DNA from: Membranipora membranacea
Lineage: Eukaryota > Bryozoa > Gymnolaemata > Cheilostomatida > Membraniporidae
Length of the DNA: 64,000 bases
Assembly (NCBI GenBank): GCA_914767715.1
Contig: OU612069.1
Span: forward strand, 29,801,079 to 29,865,078
Direction of reading: 5' to 3'
The translations under genes and the position numbers were made by a program. The stretch's first letter is position 1; each line of letters opens with the position of its first letter. This document shows, piece by piece, positions 36,301 to 46,859 of this stretch. The notes below the pieces were generated by a model, which worked only from the letters and a program-made list of their open reading frames with translations, was not told where the DNA came from and searched no databases.

Positions 36301-39300
36301 CCTCATCATATTTACTATCTCACCAACGACTTCAATAGTCGAATTCTCTGACACCTCTACAGATACTTGGATTCCGGTTTGTGCAATAGATTCTTGGTGA
36401 GGCAATGAAATCAAATATAAAATTTCAGTAAGCAAAATAAACATGAAATAATGGCAGTCATAAAAATTACTCCAATTTAATCACGCCGCTTAAGAGTGTG
36501 TTAATTATGTATAAACAAGATATTATGTAGATGACTGAACACAAAACTGATACTGGTTCTCTCTTTGATTCAACAAATACCTGACAGATCGTTGCTGTAA
36601 AACATCAATCATATCTCCATAACCTGATACAGAAAATTCTACATTACTGATCAAACAAACAAATCCATATACTATGGTACATACCAGTGATACTTCTTTG
36701 GAGGCCTCTAGAGGTCCCGACAAATCCAGACCTAGGTGAGCCAGACCTCTCTTCTTCAAGCTCCCTCACATAATCCTTTACCTTCTTCAACTCTTTCTTC
36801 GTCAACCTGTCACCTGTGACAAAGGACAGATGAGACTAGTATAATAATGAGGTGATATTGAAATCGCCTAAAACAAACTCTCAGTATTCCTATACACAAG
36901 ATCTTGAACAAGGCCAAAAAATTTAAAGATTTTGACAATGCGATTAATGTTGCTGAGCTTGGAGGTTATTTGTAGAATACTTGAAAGGGATTAAACCATT
37001 GCTGCCACAGCTTGGCTTTGCCCAGCATAGCAACCAGTCAAAAATTTAAATAGAGAGTTGTGGCATCAAAAGATCTAAAAAATCCAAGATATACAACCGC
37101 TTTCTCAAGCATGGAATTATCCATCTCAAAACTAACGTCAGTGAAAATTCCAATAAGCAGCAGCATGTCTCTCAGTGTAAATTACTCACACGGGTACCGC
37201 AGAGGCTTCAGCACCTTCAGGGGGCCTCCATCAGTTCTGTCGTTGGCACAGGGGACAGGCTCCACGCCTCTGAATTCACGTAGCCAGTCATCTTTATTCT
37301 CTTGCAAATCAGGAATTTCCATCCAGTCTGGGTCAATATCAGCATCAGGATCAGGGAGCCTCAAGTACAAGCAATGAGAGCAGAAGAATTTACAGATGGG
37401 TCGAGCTCCTTCCCATTGCCCCAGGGAGCATCTCAACAGGTGACAAATCGCTTTCTTCATCAGCCTCCAAGACTTATTCAACTCTTCCACTGGTGTGTCC
37501 ATTTGGATTATGAGCTCACAGTTCTCACTGCTGTGGGTGACACGACTGATTGAGGATCCATGATGGACTTCTGCACCATTACTAGCGGCTCCTATCTTAT
37601 ACTCAGGTGCCAAGAAGAGATTCAAGAATGCTACTGTCAGAAGGTGGTAGACATAGGGAGGTGGTGGAAGGCCTACAAAGAGAATGCCCACCCGGAGGGG
37701 AAGGAGACGATCAACGATCACATTTTCTCTAATTACATCTGTTGAGAGCGCAGGGATGATATATGCCTCTGCAGGTTTGTCTCCAACTGGGCCACAAATC
37801 AGGTAAAATGTCCGAAGAAGGGCAACGGCGATTTCAACAGGGAAGTCATTGCCGCTAAACGCAGTTTTGAGAACTCTCTCATCCAGCATCCCAGAGCTGA
37901 GGAAATTGTTAACTAGCACTGAGTATTTCTCCTTAGTGACCCACTTTCCATTCAACCGTAATGGCTGAAATTCATCTGTTCTCCTTTGCCAGTTCTCACC
38001 ATTCCTGTGATGAAATATCACTGCGATCGCACTGGTCACCAAATCTATCCTGTGAAAGACATACTGACGAAGTATGACATCTCGCTCAAACCATAGAATC
38101 CTGCCAACATCATGCTTATACCGTAGTATCACCAAGTCCTTATCTTCTGGGAATGCCTTTATAATATCTGTCAGAAGGATGTACTGTGACTGGTCATGTT
38201 GCTCGAAGATGGACTCGATATCATTCCACAAGTCAGGGACAACCCTTTTGTGAGCTTCACTACAAAACTCAAGCTTTTGTGTCAAAGAATGAATGTTTTC
38301 TGTTTCAAGCTCATCATCACCGAAAGAATATATGTCATCATCGTCGAACAGTGGTCGGTTGGTGTCGGAGAAATGCTCAATGGTGCAAAATCTGCTGGAG
38401 TTTCTGGAGTAAAGCACTTCCTCCTTCACCATGGACAAACGCTTAGATTCCATGGTTGTTAGTAGCTGTGCTTTACTCTCAGTGAATGCTTCGTCTGATA
38501 GGCGATCCATGTGTGTGAGAACCAAAATGGGCGCTCCCAGATTAGGACAATGAGATATATAGGTGACTGAGGTATCTCATGCAGACCAGCTCTGTAGCTT
38601 TACTGGTCCCGGCAGACATAGACAAATCTGAGAACTGTTTCATGTTCACAACTATGACAGGGATGTAATTGTTCCTTATTGTGAACTGGTGAGCAAGATG
38701 ATAAACATCGTTGCCACCAAAGTCAAAACACATCAGCTTCGAGCCATTGATTGTAATGTCTTTCACCTCAAAGACTTCAGTTGTATCGTCAATAGGTAAA
38801 GTCTCATCGCGGCTAGTCAGGGTCCTCTTATTGTGTTTTAGTGTTTCAATCAGACTTGTCTTACCAGCCAAAGTACTTCCTATGACTGCTACTGAGATAA
38901 CGGGAATTTCAGCGGGTGGAGTATGACCTTGATTAGCGAGGTCAGTATAGTATTTCTTGATTGCAGAGAGCCCCTGAACACATACTTCGAAAGGTGGACT
39001 TCTTAGTGCATAGCAACCCCTACAGCCTAGTGAGGTGAGGTGGGCCAGGTTAAGTATCCCCTTGTCCAGTGATTCTAATGGGTCTGTCTGTGAGTGAGAT
39101 CCAAATGCTTGAGTCTCTTCAGCAGTAAGATTACAGGAGGTAATGTTGTGAATTGGTTACCTCCTATATAGAGATACGTCAGATTTTCCAGTGCTGACAA
39201 ACTGTAAATAATAATAGTGAAAGTACAGATAATAATTCACAAAACTTGAATTTTGTGTTTATGACAGTCCTATTTTCAACCACATCTGTGTAGTAAAACC

Positions 39301-42300
39301 AATTGATGGTTTGCCTATTTGCCCGATTACACTTTAATTGCCCGATCTTAAAGAGGTAGGAATCGAAGGGGGTGCACGGGGATTAATCATGTGAAGTGAC
39401 AGGCAAGACCATTGGCTGATCAATGTAATTAGAGGCGGAGAATGGCCTTGGTCTCCGCCTCTAACAGCCAGTCCACGTTGCGTTCTCAAGTGGTCAAGTG
39501 TGTTATATAAGAAATTGTGATCCGCAGACACCCATAAATAAAGTTGAATAGAAGCTATGATATAGCTATTGTTGTGTTGGCTCATCACACTTGGGATTAT
39601 AGGGTTTAATTACAACGGTCAATTTCAATCTTGACAACGGTATCGAGGCAACCTCCAAAACCATAAATCATAACATCAAAATTGACCAATAAGAGCTCGT
39701 ATATTTTGAAGCGGATGATTTGAAATCATCGGAACTGGGCGATTTCGTATGACATCAGTCATATTTTCACCACTTTCCAATGCCATTATTGGAATGAAAA
39801 TTTATTGGGCATGTGTATCACACAATTCCGCATCAGCTTGTCTGATTCCCATTAAAAATAATTCACTGCTTCTCCTCTCAATTCCGAGAAAGCAGGAGGA
39901 ATTTGAATGCTGCTAACCCCATTTGAATTTGATATGGCTGGGTGATCGCTTTACATTGACTGGCCCTTATATACCGGTCGAGGCACTTTAATATTGAAAG
40001 CTTCAAATTATTAAGCGACCTACCAGGCCTTTGAAGATAAACAATTTCAATCAAGTTGTCTTCCCTTTGAAAATTGACAGTGGCGTTGAGCACATCATTA
40101 GTGATGACAGAATTCATGGAATAACTCCTATTCCAAGAAAGCTAAAGCTAAGGGGTTGCCAGAGGATCATGTCAGTGTAGTATGATATCTGATGGCCATA
40201 CTTGCCAAGTAATCTAAATACAAAATAGGGAGATTCCATTTTACGGCGATACTGCATCACAACTTGGTGCTTCGAGGGTGCGACGCGCCCGAGTCACCCA
40301 AATGGGGGTTTGGGGGCGGTGTGAGCCCCCCAACGGGGTACGGGGCGGAGCCCCGTCTGCAGAAGCTCTGTGAGCGTTTCCAGCCACTAGGAAGGGCTAA
40401 AAAGCTATATTTGACCCCAAATAATTTCATATTTGTACTAGTACTAAAATATCAAACTGAGGTGAAATACACTTTAAACAATTACAATCAATCCATGGGC
40501 CCCTGGGACTCTTACATACATGCCTCTACATTGTCAATGTCCAGTATCAAACACCCCATTGGCAAAGTAGAGGCATGTAAGTCCCAGGGGCCTTTGCCTG
40601 TCAAGACAGGCTACAAGTGCCCATGCATCATCAAGATCTGAAAATGTGCTCAGTCACAGACAGTGAGAATCCAGATAAGGTACTATATTTTTGTTTGACT
40701 AACATTAAATATGTTTCAAAGTCTTTGGTCCGAGGTTTGTTAAATTGTAGTGGACCTACCTTTGGAATTGTTAGGTTTCTATTTTCCTTCACTTAAATTT
40801 AACTAGTAGACAGTACAAAATGAATACTAAAAAATGTGTGATCTGAAAGGAAATGAAAACTAAAGGTATGCACTTGACTAGCTACTTTATATTGTGACCA
40901 ATGACAGTCAGTGTTGTGAGTTATGAGAGGATGCTATTGGTCATTTACAATAATAGGCTGAATCTTAACAGAACAGGTAGAATTGTTAGGATTGTTCAAT
41001 TTGATAATTCCTTTCAATTTTGTGTGCAAAGACCTTAACAGTAACTAGTCAACAACAACATGTGCTTGGATTACTATCAAAAAATTGCGATTGGACTGTT
41101 TTCTCTAAAATCTGGAGGAAATAGTGAGATTTACAAAAAGTGGGAGGTGGGTGTAAAAATCTGGAGGGTCACGCCTAAATCGGGAGACTTGGCAAGTATG
41201 CTGATGGCATAGTTTTCAATACCCTACTCGGGATTATTTTTTTATTTTTTACGTACTGCCCAGTGGTTTTTTCAGGTAATTACAGTAAATGTATGTTGCT
41301 GATCACAGCAATAAATTGACCCAATGTACACCAATACACAATACAGTACACAATACACATATTATTGCATCGCTATGTTATGCCTGATTATTGTCTGCTG
41401 TGATCAGGTAAAATAGAGGTTATCATGCTGATGACAAGAGAGGGTACTGTGTCTGTACTGGAATGTTGGATGAGGCCATTACAATTTGACTAGAAATACC
41501 GCAGGAATAAATGCCACAAAACATCAGGGGAATGGATAACAGACTATTTATTTTTTGTATTAGGTTAATTTGGTGATTGACTTGTGTAAGATGAATGGTT
41601 GACTGAATTATCCAGTATAGGTTTTGGGTGGTTGATACTTGACATCGGCAAAATGCAGGCTTGCAGGAATACAGATCCCAGGGGCCCATGACACAAACCC
41701 TCCCTAGCCTTATCTTCAGACCCTATTCTAAGCTCAATGTGGTCCAAATGGCCAAGTGAGGGGGATTGATGAAGTCAGTTTTTGTCCTCACGGTGTCAAC
41801 CATAGTGTAAAGTTTGATGCGATATTCTCCCTTTCCGTGCAGCTTTCCACAAGGCACCATTACTCTGGTCCATGGTGTGACACTGAACATCATATATTTC
41901 TCCAGCGGTGAGGTTCATTTTCTGCATGAGTTGTGCTATAAATTGAAGAAAAGAAAGATGAGCATTTGGTAACAAACAGGAGTGGTTGATACTTTTCAGT
42001 GATCAATCACAAACTAGTTCCGAGATCTATATTAGTAAAGGTAAAGAATGGAAAGATAATACCATAAACATATAAACCCATAAAACATAAAAATTTGATT
42101 AACATCAAACATACTCATGTTACCAGAACGCTAAACCAACTTACTTTACCAATTTGCGAGTTTGGATAGCACTTCAGTAAAAGAGACTTTGTGTCACATT
42201 CTACATGGTAACCTACCGATCTATGTCTTCAGGTAAATTATCAGAGTAAAGAAGTTACTACAAGTCGGTTTATACAATGGCAGCCAATAGTACACTGCAG

Positions 42301-44140
42301 GTGTTGTCAACCAATTATCTAAAACTTCCAACAATGGTGTAGATAGATTGTCAAAGATTTTCTATCACACATAATGAAAGAACTAGAAAATAAAGTTATT
42401 CCACTGTTTGCTGTATATCCTCACAGTAGGTAGTAATGTACAGCTACTAAGAATTAATAACATCACATGCCACATTCCGGAGCAAAGGCAGCTTAATATT
42501 GATTGCTATATGGGCTAGGCTGCAATGTCTGCACCAGGTTGCTCTATAATTGCAGACAGGCCGGAGCACACCTGGGGGGTGGGCCAACCAAACCTTAGTA
42601 GTCAATAGAATGCAGTGGGATATGAACCCCTGACCTTATAATCACTTTCATGCTGAAGGACCGGCATTCTGACCAACTGAGCCACCGCCTACTCCTAGAG
42701 TAGGATAGACTGCGTCCAGGACTGCTGGATCTGCATCAGCTCTCTACATTAGCTTGACCCTGATATTAAGGTAATACTTATATTTTGTGTCCAGCTAGTT
42801 TGAGATGTAACATCCTGCAATTAAAAAAAAAAGCAAGATCAGCAGGGGAGACAACTTAGTTATTATCATCAGAGTTTACACAGCTTACCCTGTTGACTGA
42901 TCTGCAGTTGTCAAGTTCTCCAGTCTCAACACTTTGAGGTTAGGTGATATCTGATTTAGAGGTGGTATGTCTCCACTAATAACCATGTGTGTTACAGTGT
43001 GACCTTCTGTAGCTGATATAAACTCATGTAGTGTTAGGTTCTTGTATCCCACATCTTCAGGTATATCATCAATATCAGGCTCACTGTCATATCTGTACCA
43101 CATATCATACTTCTCTGTTAATATAACCATACACCACTTTTGGCAATGGAGACATCAGGTTGGTTCATTGAATACCCCTAAGTCCTCTTCACCAAAGACA
43201 ACCTATACCTAACCGCCGACTACACAAAGGGACACTACCTATAAAGCCACTTCCTAGTAAAACTATAAAATTTTACTTCTGACTGTGTCGTATAGATATT
43301 TCACAATTTCCAGCATGCAGAGAAACAGAAAAAAATTTATACTTGGGAGGACTAGAAACTCTTACATACCAAGAATGAATAAAGACAACAATGTAATTAC
43401 AACAATCAGGAGAGTAACAGGTCTGAGGGCGGCGTGGCTAGAGTGATCAACTATGAAAGCTTGCCTTGTGGGACCCGAACCGATTACTCCATTGTTCCAC
43501 CTCGCCTTCTCACAACCAGGGAGTAAGATAGGGTAGTAAATAGCAGATAGTAGTAGATAGTTAGTAAAGGGATGTTTGCACCACAAAATTTAATATTGCA
43601 CGCATGAAAATCCTTTTGTACTGGTAAAAGATTGTCATGGGAAAACAAATATGGAGTCTTAATCGTAATATCATAATTCGTAGTATATTGATTTAATCTT
43701 TGAATCTAGCGGTTCAACCAGTACCTTTTACGCAATGGCCTTATTTGCAGTGGACTTATAGTTAGTGACCTATGGGTAGTTGCCTTTTGACCCTAATAAT
43801 TCACTGCTCGGGAGATGACCAGTTCAGAAGTAAAAACATCACGATAACAAGCGAGGTAAGGCCAGCTGATTTTGTGAGTTTCTTGTGATAAGTTTAGCGA
43901 CTTGATGTGAGATCATCTCATTTTGAGTCTCTGACCAAATCTGATATATTTCTGATGTCATGATCTATTCACTTGGTTGGAACCGTGTATACCCAATGTC
44001 AGCCTAGAAAGCCGTCAAAGCGAATTCATTACTCTCTATAACTCAATCTCACCTTGCTGGCTATCTGCTGGTTTACTTGTACCTGAGTTCTGACTCTGCT
44101 TTTTCTCTGCGGACTCGATTCTACGTTGTGGTGTATCCAT
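27503..44140 (-). CDS. LRR-ROC-COR-caspase-like fusion protein
   Basis: A single gene assembled from 15 minus-strand exons, all with GT-AG borders and matching phases: 44140-44053, 43114-42889, 39201-37190, 36813-36685, 36392-36232, 35945-35760, 32806-32738, 32629-32389, 32145-31936, 31594-31485, 30948-30718, 30370-30197, 30057-29497, 29339-28839, 28552-27503 (TAG). Sum 5949 nt, about 1980 residues. Domain order: short basic N-terminus, leucine-rich repeats, ROC GTPase, COR, linker, caspase p20 and p10, then ~760 residues not recognised. ROCO proteins are GTP-regulated scaffolds, so the fusion suggests GTPase control of a caspase-fold module. Catalytic Cys is replaced by Ser. Two compensating frame breaks lie in the ROC exon. 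Whether all exons form one mRNA is inferred from phase, order and domain continuity. Confidence 0.72.
30718..30948 (-). CDS. Caspase-like p10 C-terminal exon
   Basis: 77 codons, phase 0 at both ends (attaacag|ATCAGG ... TCTCAG|GTAATA). It has AVSMYSAERSDEIRY, FKAQVDQMPKNTCLFTGGW and QLYLGK, matching the way caspase p10 ends (Q-P-x-STL-KLYF). It completes the fold and then runs on into unrecognised sequence. Confidence 0.7.
31095..31225 (-). repeat. tRNA-like SINE (minus strand)
   Basis: Complement holds B box GGTTCAAGTCC (31152-31162) with the partner A-box-like TCTGAGTAAGCG about 45 nt earlier, then CACTGAGTAGCTTTCAACG. The tail tttcaa...ttgattgttcc links it to the copies at 42580, 43425 and 45430. 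Confidence 0.55.
31485..35945 (-). CDS. Caspase-like domain: p20, linker, p10 start
   Basis: Exons 35945-35760, 32806-32738, 32629-32389, 32145-31936 and 31594-31485. p20: VYKMTEPRGRALILSNMY, RHGSEHDYKNMKRVLDSL (conserved Arg of the S1 pocket), VLVVTSHGDEGSVLG (catalytic His, CAT at 32525-32527), GKPKLVIIQASSGE in place of QACRG, so the nucleophile is Ser (TCC at 32396-32398). The linker exon is Gln/Ser/Glu-rich. p10: EISVPDLLIMQSGFDG, then SARSPVLGSPFIRAVALTLY with the S-x-R of the substrate pocket. The start matches caspase-8-like VYxM-KPRG. Exon 7 has an alternative acceptor at 32823 that would not keep frame. A LINE fragment sits in the intron before it. Confidence 0.82.
33495..35200 (+). 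mobile_element. Degenerate LINE fragment in a ROCO intron
   Basis: Plus-strand pieces in broken frames: 34028-34246 has VPEDWKKAVVCSIYKRGG and AANYRPVSLTCICSKMME (RT fingers), 34330-34480 the LDFSRAFD box, 34600-34900 YLGVKLD and RPVLEYASEVWDP (thumb). The YADD box is missing, so there is an internal deletion near 34530. 5' part 33504-33779 is the upstream linker. Opposite strand to the host gene. Confidence 0.85.
36232..36813 (-). CDS. COR-to-caspase linker exons 4 and 5
   Basis: Exon 36813-36685 (cacag|GTGACAG ... ACTG|GTATGT) encodes DRLTKKELKKVKDYVRELEE, a charged helix. Exon 36392-36232 encodes SIAQTGIQVSVEVSENSTIE and ends TQALYE|, directly before VYKM of the caspase. Phases 1/1/0 fit. 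A 43-nt segment 36623-36581 also has splice borders but would break the frame. Confidence 0.6.
37190..39201 (-). CDS. ROCO core exon: LRR, ROC GTPase and COR
   Basis: 2012 nt. LRR: LSALENLTYLYIGGNQFTTL, then LNLAHLTSL, SPPFEVCVQGLSAIKKYY, the usual bridge from LRR to ROC. ROC: P-loop GSTLAGKTS (38854-38880), CFDFGGNDVYHLAHQF (switch region) and PILVLTHMD (THxD base-binding motif). COR from about 38300: GRILWFERDVILRQYVF, SSGMLDERVLKTAF, YIIPALS. It ends C|GTGAGT in phase 1. Two frame breaks, near 39090 (between LRR and ROC) and near 38575 (before LTHMD), compensate each other, so LRR and COR share a frame and the ROC piece does not. Either sequence errors or inactivating indels; no intron signals explain them. 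Confidence 0.85.
39202..40190. other. Intron 2 of the ROCO gene, part
   Basis: No exon needed here by phase. A minus-strand frame of 79 codons (40117-39878) has no recognised family. A small frame at 39334-39588 is low-complexity and unlikely. Confidence 0.35.
40197..41200. mobile_element. 1004-bp TIR element with 8-bp target duplication
   Basis: Ends are inverted CATACTTGCCAAGT, and CTGATGGC flanks both sides (40189-40196 and 41201-41208). An 8-bp duplication fits the hAT or P superfamilies. No transposase is encoded. Inside are a GC-rich block (40264-40370) and an imperfect copy of the 51.3-kb palindrome (40494-40595). Confidence 0.75.
40494..40595. repeat. Imperfect copy of the CATGGGCCCC palindrome
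   Basis: Left arm catgggcccctgggact and right arm aagtcccaggggcc with ttgtcaatgtccagtatcaa and ggcaaagtagaggcatg between. Related to the perfect copy at 51289-51402; a solo right arm ends at 41691. Confidence 0.65.
41630..41691. repeat. Solo arm of the CATGGGCCCC palindrome family
   Basis: ttgatacttgacatcggcaa ... cagatcccaggggcccatg matches the right arm of the 51.3-kb element. No matching left arm was found next to it. The adjoining 41495-41545 shares ttttgtggcatttat-type sequence (complement) with 16365-16390. Confidence 0.5.
41796..41950 (-). pseudogene. Possible YqaJ-like exonuclease fragment
   Basis: Complement: acceptor-like tttatag|CACAACTC then QLMQKMNLTAGEIYDVQCHT, MDQSNGALWKAARKGRIS, ending at TGA (41796-41798). 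The block T-x-QS-x-x-W-x-x-R-x-R-I resembles the start of YqaJ-type nuclease domains found in animal transposons. Only one exon-sized piece, inside an intron of the ROCO gene; weak. Confidence 0.3.
42580..42690 (-). repeat. tRNA-like SINE (minus strand)
   Basis: Best A and B boxes of the group: TGGCTCAGTTGG (complement of 42673-42684) and GGGTTCATATCC (complement of 42618-42629). The 3' body shares the CACTGCATTCTATTGAC pattern with its relatives. The spacing is that of a tRNA but no clean cloverleaf forms. Confidence 0.65.
42889..43114 (-). CDS. ROCO-caspase gene, exon 2 (first LRR)
   Basis: Acceptor attaacag|AGAAG, donor acagg|gtaagc, phase 1 in and phase 2 out. Acidic start (DSEPDIDDIPEDVGYKN), then leucine-rich repeat-like PNLKVLRLENLTTADQ, which continues directly into GLSALENLTYLYIGGNQF of exon 3. 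Confidence 0.65.
43425..43510 (-). repeat. tRNA-like SINE fragment (minus strand)
   Basis: B-box-like GGTTCGGGTCCC (complement of 43471-43482) followed by AAGGCAAGCTTTCATAGTTG, matching the relatives at 31.1 and 45.5 kb. The 5' half is poor. Confidence 0.45.
44053..44140 (-). CDS. ROCO-caspase gene, exon 1 (start)
   Basis: ATG at 44140 (complement) opens MDTPQRRIESAEKKQSQNSG and ends CAA G|GTGAGA in phase 1, which fits exon 2 (|AG AAG TAT) to read QQEKYDMWY. Hydrophilic, no domain. The start was chosen because it is the only ATG in an exon with a phase match; stops precede it. Confidence 0.6.
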
Positions 44141-46139
44141 GGTTACATCTGATCTATCTGCTATCTATCTGTCCATCCAGAGTCTAAAATATCAGATATA
44201 ACATACAAGTAACATATAACTCAGATGTGTTCTCAACAAGGTAAATGAAGAGATTCAGACAGAAAGTGGAAATAACAAGACAAAATCATGGACAGTGTTA
44301 GGCTTTTCCTTCTCTGTATGCTCTATTTTGAACTTTGACTAAGATTATCCCTAACAAGCTGAAGATATTTGAATATTCCAACTTATTGGTAAGTTGGCTT
44401 CACCTAAGCTTAGAATTATTTACGGTAGGTGGTCTGCAAGTAATCACAGTAATGCACTGCGAATGGTATTGTGTTGTTGTTTAAACAATACTAACGCAAA
44501 ACAACAGTGTCACTAGTTGGGTTCACAATCCCTCAAACCTATCATTACATAATAATCAACCTATGTGAGATCCATGAAAGTTGAAGGCTCAGATTTCTTT
44601 GATATATCCACCCAAGCATTTAAGAGTCAAACCTCAGCTCTGAAACTCTACAGCTCCAGCCCTTGTTAAAATCTCACACTGCCTCAGACCACTGACCTAC
44701 ATCTAAGTAAGCCTACTGTCAATAGGCTTAGTGCTAGAACATGACCTGATAATTGATTGCTATTGAAAGCGACTTATATGGCTCTTATTACATCAAACAC
44801 TAACAATAGCCTTCACAATAGCACGCTATTATATTCTTTGGTATTGATTTAAAATGTTTTGTAAATCCAGTCTGATCCAGTCGCTGAGCAGTTTTTTAAT
44901 ATTTGTATAGAATTCTGAGTGTGCATTAGGGTGCTACATGAGGCCTAGATCATGCTGACTAATTTTACATAGTAGAGAGCTGTCAATTATCACATATTTG
45001 AGGGGTGGGGTAAACATCACCCTGATTTAATGCCATAGCATCAGCTTAGCAGATATTACTATGGGTTCAGCGTAGATCAAGTTTACGACAAGTAATATAA
45101 ATTTCCACATGTTCAAGGACTACACTTGGTCAGCTTGAAAAAATCAATCCTATGCCCACGCCGTGAAAGATCTGCCATTACTTATTTTATTTTCCTAAAA
45201 TCTGCAAAAGTAGTAATGCCAATATTCATGTTCATTCACAATTAGGTGATGATGATATTTTTTAATAGTGATGGCTAACTGACGGCAATACAGTTGATTA
45301 TCCCTGAAATCTCTACCTGTCCGCATTCATTATTTGCAACGGTCCCTAATCCATGTTTATTTTACAAGCTAGATGCAGTAAGTTTCATTGGCAATCCCTT
45401 AATTACAGAAGAGGTATACACCCGAAGGTGCTGGGGACTAGAACAATCAACCTTGAAAGCTCCCCCAGTGGGACTCGAACTCACAACTCTTGCGGCACTA
45501 ATCTCCTGGCAGCGAATAGCAAGCCGCTAGCCGATTGTGCGATTGTGCCATCTCATTACAGAAACAGCAATTTAAAATCAGCATTAATCGATGATGCGTG
45601 AGACAGCAAATATTTGGTATCATTGTTTCATTTGTGATAATCCAAATAAATCTGAATGATAAACATGACTGAGCTAAGAACAATGCAACTAGATTTGGCC
45701 TTGTGAATTTCATGAATTCTCCCAAGATATAAGCCTCATTTAATTTCGGCAAATTAAATGTCAATACACAGTGTTAAGATTAGTGTATTTTGTGGAAGGA
45801 ATTTGTTATTACACAATTGGAACAGAGCTTATGTTTGATAATATCTACATGTTGCCATGCCAGAAGCGGATTTGGTGCTTCTCTTAGTCATCATGTTTTC
45901 TACTCCCACAATAAATTGCCGTCTTTTCGCTGAACGAACATTAATAAATCAAACTAACATTGGTACATAAATGAACTGCGTATCTAGTGAGAAGTGCCTC
46001 GATCCATATATATAAATAGGCCGGTATTGCATTGTACAAATTGTCCGACAATGTTTTTTGTTTTCCCCTGTACCGACAATGATTCCACATACCTAGCTTA
46101 ATTGGTTTTGACAATTACCCACACAGTTTTCTAAGGTAC
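44141..46139. other. Intergenic stretch upstream of the ROCO gene
   Basis: No gene supported. It contains the SINE at 45430-45555. Promoter elements for the ROCO gene (transcribed leftward from about 44.2 kb) could not be identified. Confidence 0.4.
45430..45555 (-). repeat. tRNA-like SINE (minus strand)
   Basis: B box GAGTTCGAGTCCC (complement of 45470-45482), A-box-like GGCTAGCGGCTTGC (complement near 45520-45535), then CACTGGGGGAGCTTTCAAGG and TTGATTGTTC. Same 3' body as 31.1 kb. Confidence 0.6.
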
Positions 46140-46383
46140 CTGTCCTTGACTTACAGGTCAATGGTGATCATTTCTGGTCCCTGATTAGACATCAACTACT
46201 GTCAACCAAACAAAACACCATGGGCATTGATGAATATGTAACCTCACTTCACAAGATTGCTTGTGAGTGTTAGTTAGCTACGATGTATGATAATTTCATA
46301 CTTCAAGCTTTGCTTCTTGGCATAAATGATGACCGACTTAGACGGAACTTATTTGATGAGGCTGGAGGAGATACCATGTAGCA

Positions 46384-46701
46384 GTGAGAAAAACGAATGG
46401 GACACTAAGAGTATGTTTGGACCCGACTAGTCTGAACAAAGTGATACAGAGAAATCACTTCCCAATGCCTACTTTGGATGATGTACTCAGTGAGCTTGAT
46501 GGTGCTAAAGTATTCTCTTTATGTGATGCAAAGAATGGTTTTTTGCGGGTAAAACTAAGTGAAAAGTCAAGTGACCTTACCATATTCTGGACGCCGTTCG
46601 GCAAACACAAATGGTTGAGAAGTCCTGAGGAGTTTCAGAGGAGTCTTTCTGATGCACTGAGTGGTCTACAAGGAGTAACTGTAGTGGCTGATGTATACTA
46701 A
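46384..46701 (+). pseudogene. Ty3-like reverse transcriptase fragment
   Basis: RT fingers and palm of a Ty3-like element. The catalytic box region reads TVVADVY followed by a stop, where YIDDIL-type residues are expected; the homologous frame resumes (KLERLLTRARRVNLRLNKEK) to about 46845. Confidence 0.8.
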
Positions 46702-46859
46702 TTTACGGGAAAGGTGACAGCCATGCGGAGGCAGTGCAAGATCACAATCAGAAGCTGGAGAGACTGCTTACTAGAGCCAGACGAGTAAACCTCAGGCTAA
46801 ACAAGGAGAAATGCAGATTTCTTCTGGAGGAACTGCCATAAATATTGGCCATCTTAAAG

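Noticed and set aside
37060-38462. Plus-strand ORFs at 37060-37377, 37302-37553, 38186-38462
   Set aside because: Antisense shadows of the COR/ROC exon.
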